A stretch of 6,687 nucleotides of DNA from an uncultured Bacteroides sp. (GTDB taxonomy: Bacteria; Bacteroidota; Bacteroidia; Bacteroidales; Bacteroidaceae): NCBI GenBank assembly GCA_934716785.1, contig CAKUYM010000237.1:1-6687 (forward strand), written 5' to 3'. The position numbers and the translations under genes were made by a program. Shown piece by piece: positions 4,370-6,687 of this stretch (the first letter of the stretch is position 1; each line of letters begins with the position of its first letter). Below the pieces are notes generated by a model. It saw only the letters and a program-made list of their open reading frames with translations. It did no database searches and was not told where the DNA came from.

Positions 4370-6687
4370 ATGATACGAAAATTATTCTTATTGATGTTAT
4401 TTGCGACTTGTTCGTACAGCTTGTTCGGACAGTCTTCCTACTATCACCGCATGGAAACGGCGATAGATCTCGGGGTTCATGACAGTGCGTTCAACTGTGA
4501 AAAGGCGTTTGATACGCGCAATTATTCGGATGATTATATTCTCTCCCCAAATAAGATCCCCGATTATGTATTCGGCAATGATGTATTCTTTAAGTTGACG
4601 CTGACACGCTCCTTGGATCTGTATATTCGGAGAAACGATTATTTGGTAGACTATGTTTTTATTCATCTGTTGGACGCTTCGGGGAACGAGGTGGATTGGA
4701 TTGATCTGAATAGTGCGGATTTTTTTATCGCCTTACTTCCTGGTACATATTACATAGTTGCCGAAACTGCCAATAGCGAATCAGGAAAGGTTGTACATGA
4801 AGGACTTGTCACTTTGGAAATAACTGGGGAAGAGCGTGCTGTCGGCGAAGACTTTTATTATCCGATGGACCTTGGCAGTTTTGGTAGTGAGTTCTCTGTA
4901 TCACATAGAGATAACGTCTCCAATTACGAATCTGACTATGAACCGGGTGTAGGTCCGTGGGACGATTATCATGACATGGTACACCGTTTCACTCTTTCAC
5001 ATCCGGTGCAGTTGAAGCTGGAAAATTCTTTGGAAGGTGCCCATACCCAATTGAAGCGTTGGGAGGATGATGTGGTGGAACCGATATATACCGTTTCAAA
5101 TAATCTATTGTATTATGAATTGGACCCCGGCACTTACTATATCCATACGTGGGCGCTTGGCTGGGGCTATCTCTGGCAAACCCTTTCCCTTACGGGTATT
5201 CCGCTTCCGGTGGGGAACAGCTTTTCTTCACCTATTGATATCGTAGGTGAATATTATGGTACAGCTTTTTACTACGACCATACGTTTGATACTTCTGTCT
5301 TTACATATAGTAAAGAATCTGCGAAAGCGGGAAATGAGGTCTATTATCGCATTACGTTTACAGAACCGATGGGTTTGGATATCTCTAACTGCGGTTCTGA
5401 AGTATATGATACCTATCTGATGATATACTCTTCAAACAAGGAACTGCTATATACGAACGATCGTACCGAGGGCAGAGGAGCCTGTGAGAATGTGGAGCAT
5501 GCCTATCTCCAGATTCCTTATCTTTCTCCGGGTACCTACTACATCGTTGTGGACGGTTCAACTAACGGAAGCATAAATTTGTTTATAAATGGAGTATTGT
5601 CCGGTCCTATCGGTGACGATCCGGATACTGCTATTGATGCGGGTACCTATGGCAGCAGCTTTCTGTTTACCGATACTCGTGATACTTCCGGATATACGGA
5701 CTGTACGGGGCATACTTCCTTCCCTGGTAAACCCGGCAATGACGTATTTTATAAATTCACGCTGACTTCCCCGCTGGATCTGATGATTAGTCATTGTGGT
5801 TCTGTATTGACAGATACCTATCTTAGCCTGTTGGATGCTGATGGTGAGACTCTTTATTCGAACGACAGTTATGCAGGTGAAGAGCAGTGCGGAAGTCCGG
5901 AGAATGCCCTGATAAAAGTTGATAATCTTCCTGCAGGAACATATTATGTCATTTCCGAAGGAAATATTGAAAATGGCTTTGTCACTATAAATATTGAAGG
6001 GACCGTAAGTTCTCAAGATTCGCTGTCTCTTACATCTACCCAACCGTATGTACTTTCGTACGTTCCGACAGTTGCTACGGATGATGTCCTTTCTTTAGCG
6101 GATACTGAAGTCCGCCATGAAATTCAGTATTACGATCATTTCGGTAACCCTACAGTCAAAGTTCAGCACGGCTTTACCCCTTTGGGGCATGACCTGATCA
6201 CGTTGCAGGACTATGATGCGTTGCACCGGCCCGGCAAACTCTGGCTTCCTGTGTCGTGTGGCAGCAGTGACGGATCTTATGTGAATCCCGGCAAATTGTC
6301 GCAAACCGCCCGTTCCTTTTCTCTTTACGGCATGGATTCACATCCCTACAGCCTTACTGTGTATGACGGCTCCGCGTTGAACGAGGTAGTGGAGGAATAT
6401 GGTCCCGGCAAGAACTGGCATACTACGGGACATTCCGTAAAGAATGACCGCATGACGAATGTTTTGTCGCCCGTCCGTCTTTATGGTGTGGATGAAAATT
6501 TCTCGCTTACAATGTCCGGCCTTTATTCTCCGTGCATGCTGGATGCTGTCCGTACTACCGATGAGGACGGAAATGTATCTTACGTGTTCAAGGACAAAAC
6601 CGGTCGAACGCTTCTGACCCGGCAGATGAACGGTGACGAAGCTCATGATACCTATACGGTATATGACAATTACGGTAATGTCCGCTT
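4370..6687 (+). CDS. Secreted RHS-family protein with four PPC-like repeats and DUF6443-like region (3' end missing)
   Basis: An open frame runs from ATG at 4370 to the right edge, 772 codons plus two bases, with no stop. Residues 1-20 form a signal peptide (MIRKLFLLMLFATCSYSLFG, then QSS). Four tandem units of about 130 residues follow, at about 30-152, 153-276, 277-409 and 410-546. Each ends in P-(A)GTYYI/V (residues 124, 253, 387, 521). Three of them carry a GN-D/E-V-F/Y-Y/F strand (69, 321, 456). These resemble the PPC type of beta-sandwich domain found on secreted bacterial proteins. After a linker, residues from about 582 (EIQYYDHFGNPTVKVQHGF, then LQDYDALHRPGKLWLPV) match the DUF6443 region of Bacteroidetes RHS proteins. 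YD-type units such as TYTVYDNYGNVR lie at the edge. The RHS core and any toxin or variable tip should lie downstream. No Shine-Dalgarno sequence or terminator lies in the 50 bases after the first RHS gene, so the two are probably co-transcribed. The binding target of the repeats is unknown. Confidence 0.87.
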   Translation, partial: MIRKLFLLMLFATCSYSLFGQSSYYHRMETAIDLGVHDSAFNCEKAFDTRNYSDDYILSPNKIPDYVFGNDVFFKLTLTRSLDLYIRRNDYLVDYVFIHLLDASGNEVDWIDLNSADFFIALLPGTYYIVAETANSESGKVVHEGLVTLEITGEERAVGEDFYYPMDLGSFGSEFSVSHRDNVSNYESDYEPGVGPWDDYHDMVHRFTLSHPVQLKLENSLEGAHTQLKRWEDDVVEPIYTVSNNLLYYELDPGTYYIHTWALGWGYLWQTLSLTGIPLPVGNSFSSPIDIVGEYYGTAFYYDHTFDTSVFTYSKESAKAGNEVYYRITFTEPMGLDISNCGSEVYDTYLMIYSSNKELLYTNDRTEGRGACENVEHAYLQIPYLSPGTYYIVVDGSTNGSINLFINGVLSGPIGDDPDTAIDAGTYGSSFLFTDTRDTSGYTDCTGHTSFPGKPGNDVFYKFTLTSPLDLMISHCGSVLTDTYLSLLDADGETLYSNDSYAGEEQCGSPENALIKVDNLPAGTYYVISEGNIENGFVTINIEGTVSSQDSLSLTSTQPYVLSYVPTVATDDVLSLADTEVRHEIQYYDHFGNPTVKVQHGFTPLGHDLITLQDYDALHRPGKLWLPVSCGSSDGSYVNPGKLSQTARSFSLYGMDSHPYSLTVYDGSALNEVVEEYGPGKNWHTTGHSVKNDRMTNVLSPVRLYGVDENFSLTMSGLYSPCMLDAVRTTDEDGNVSYVFKDKTGRTLLTRQMNGDEAHDTYTVYDNYGNVR

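Noticed and set aside
4394..4420. Lipobox in the second RHS protein (LFATC, Cys14)
   Set aside because: Residues before Cys14 (Phe-Ala-Thr) fit the lipobox poorly, and the hydrophobic run continues to a better signal peptidase I site near residue 20.
5558..6043. A 161-codon open frame on the minus strand
   Set aside because: It is antisense to PPC-like repeats 3 and 4 of the second RHS gene, which show clear protein-level repeat conservation; the antisense product looks random.

Overview
This window looks like chromosomal DNA from a gut-type Bacteroidales (Bacteroides or a close relative). The reasons are a glycine-tailed HU-like DNA-binding protein, a Bacteroides-type Amidase_2 protein, a 33-residue 'smalltalk'-type peptide and two secreted RHS/YD-repeat proteins with Bacteroidetes-specific N-terminal regions. 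Most starts also lack a Shine-Dalgarno sequence and sit behind A-rich leaders, as is usual in this phylum. All genes that can be supported are on the + strand.

Region 1 (1-1103) is a small cassette. It holds the 3' end of an HU-HIG-like gene (1-309), a 176-base gap with a degenerate 16-base tandem repeat, a zinc-dependent T7-lysozyme-like N-acetylmuramoyl-L-alanine amidase without a signal peptide (486-929), and a tiny hydrophobic peptide gene (1002-1103) with a near-perfect ribosome binding site. An inverted repeat at 1128-1164 follows and probably ends the transcript. The cassette is clearly richer in G+C (about 67% over the first 300 bases) than the rest of the window (about 42-50% in sampled stretches). 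A cytosolic muralytic enzyme beside a one-helix peptide recalls a phage endolysin/holin pair, but that is a hypothesis only.

Region 2 (1230-6687) is a two-gene operon of large exported RHS-family proteins separated by 50 bases. The first (1029 aa, complete) has a signal peptide, the Bacteroidetes RHS N-terminal region and a few YD motifs at its C-terminus, with no RHS core or toxin tip. The second begins at 4370 and runs off the right edge after 772 codons. It has a signal peptide, four tandem PPC-like beta-sandwich repeats of about 130 residues and then a DUF6443-like region leading into YD repeats. The RHS core and any variable C-terminal tip would lie beyond the window.

The two RHS proteins are probably exported together and may form one cell-surface or secreted assembly. 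The window does not show what this assembly does. No tRNA, rRNA, CRISPR array, insertion sequence or transposase was recognised.
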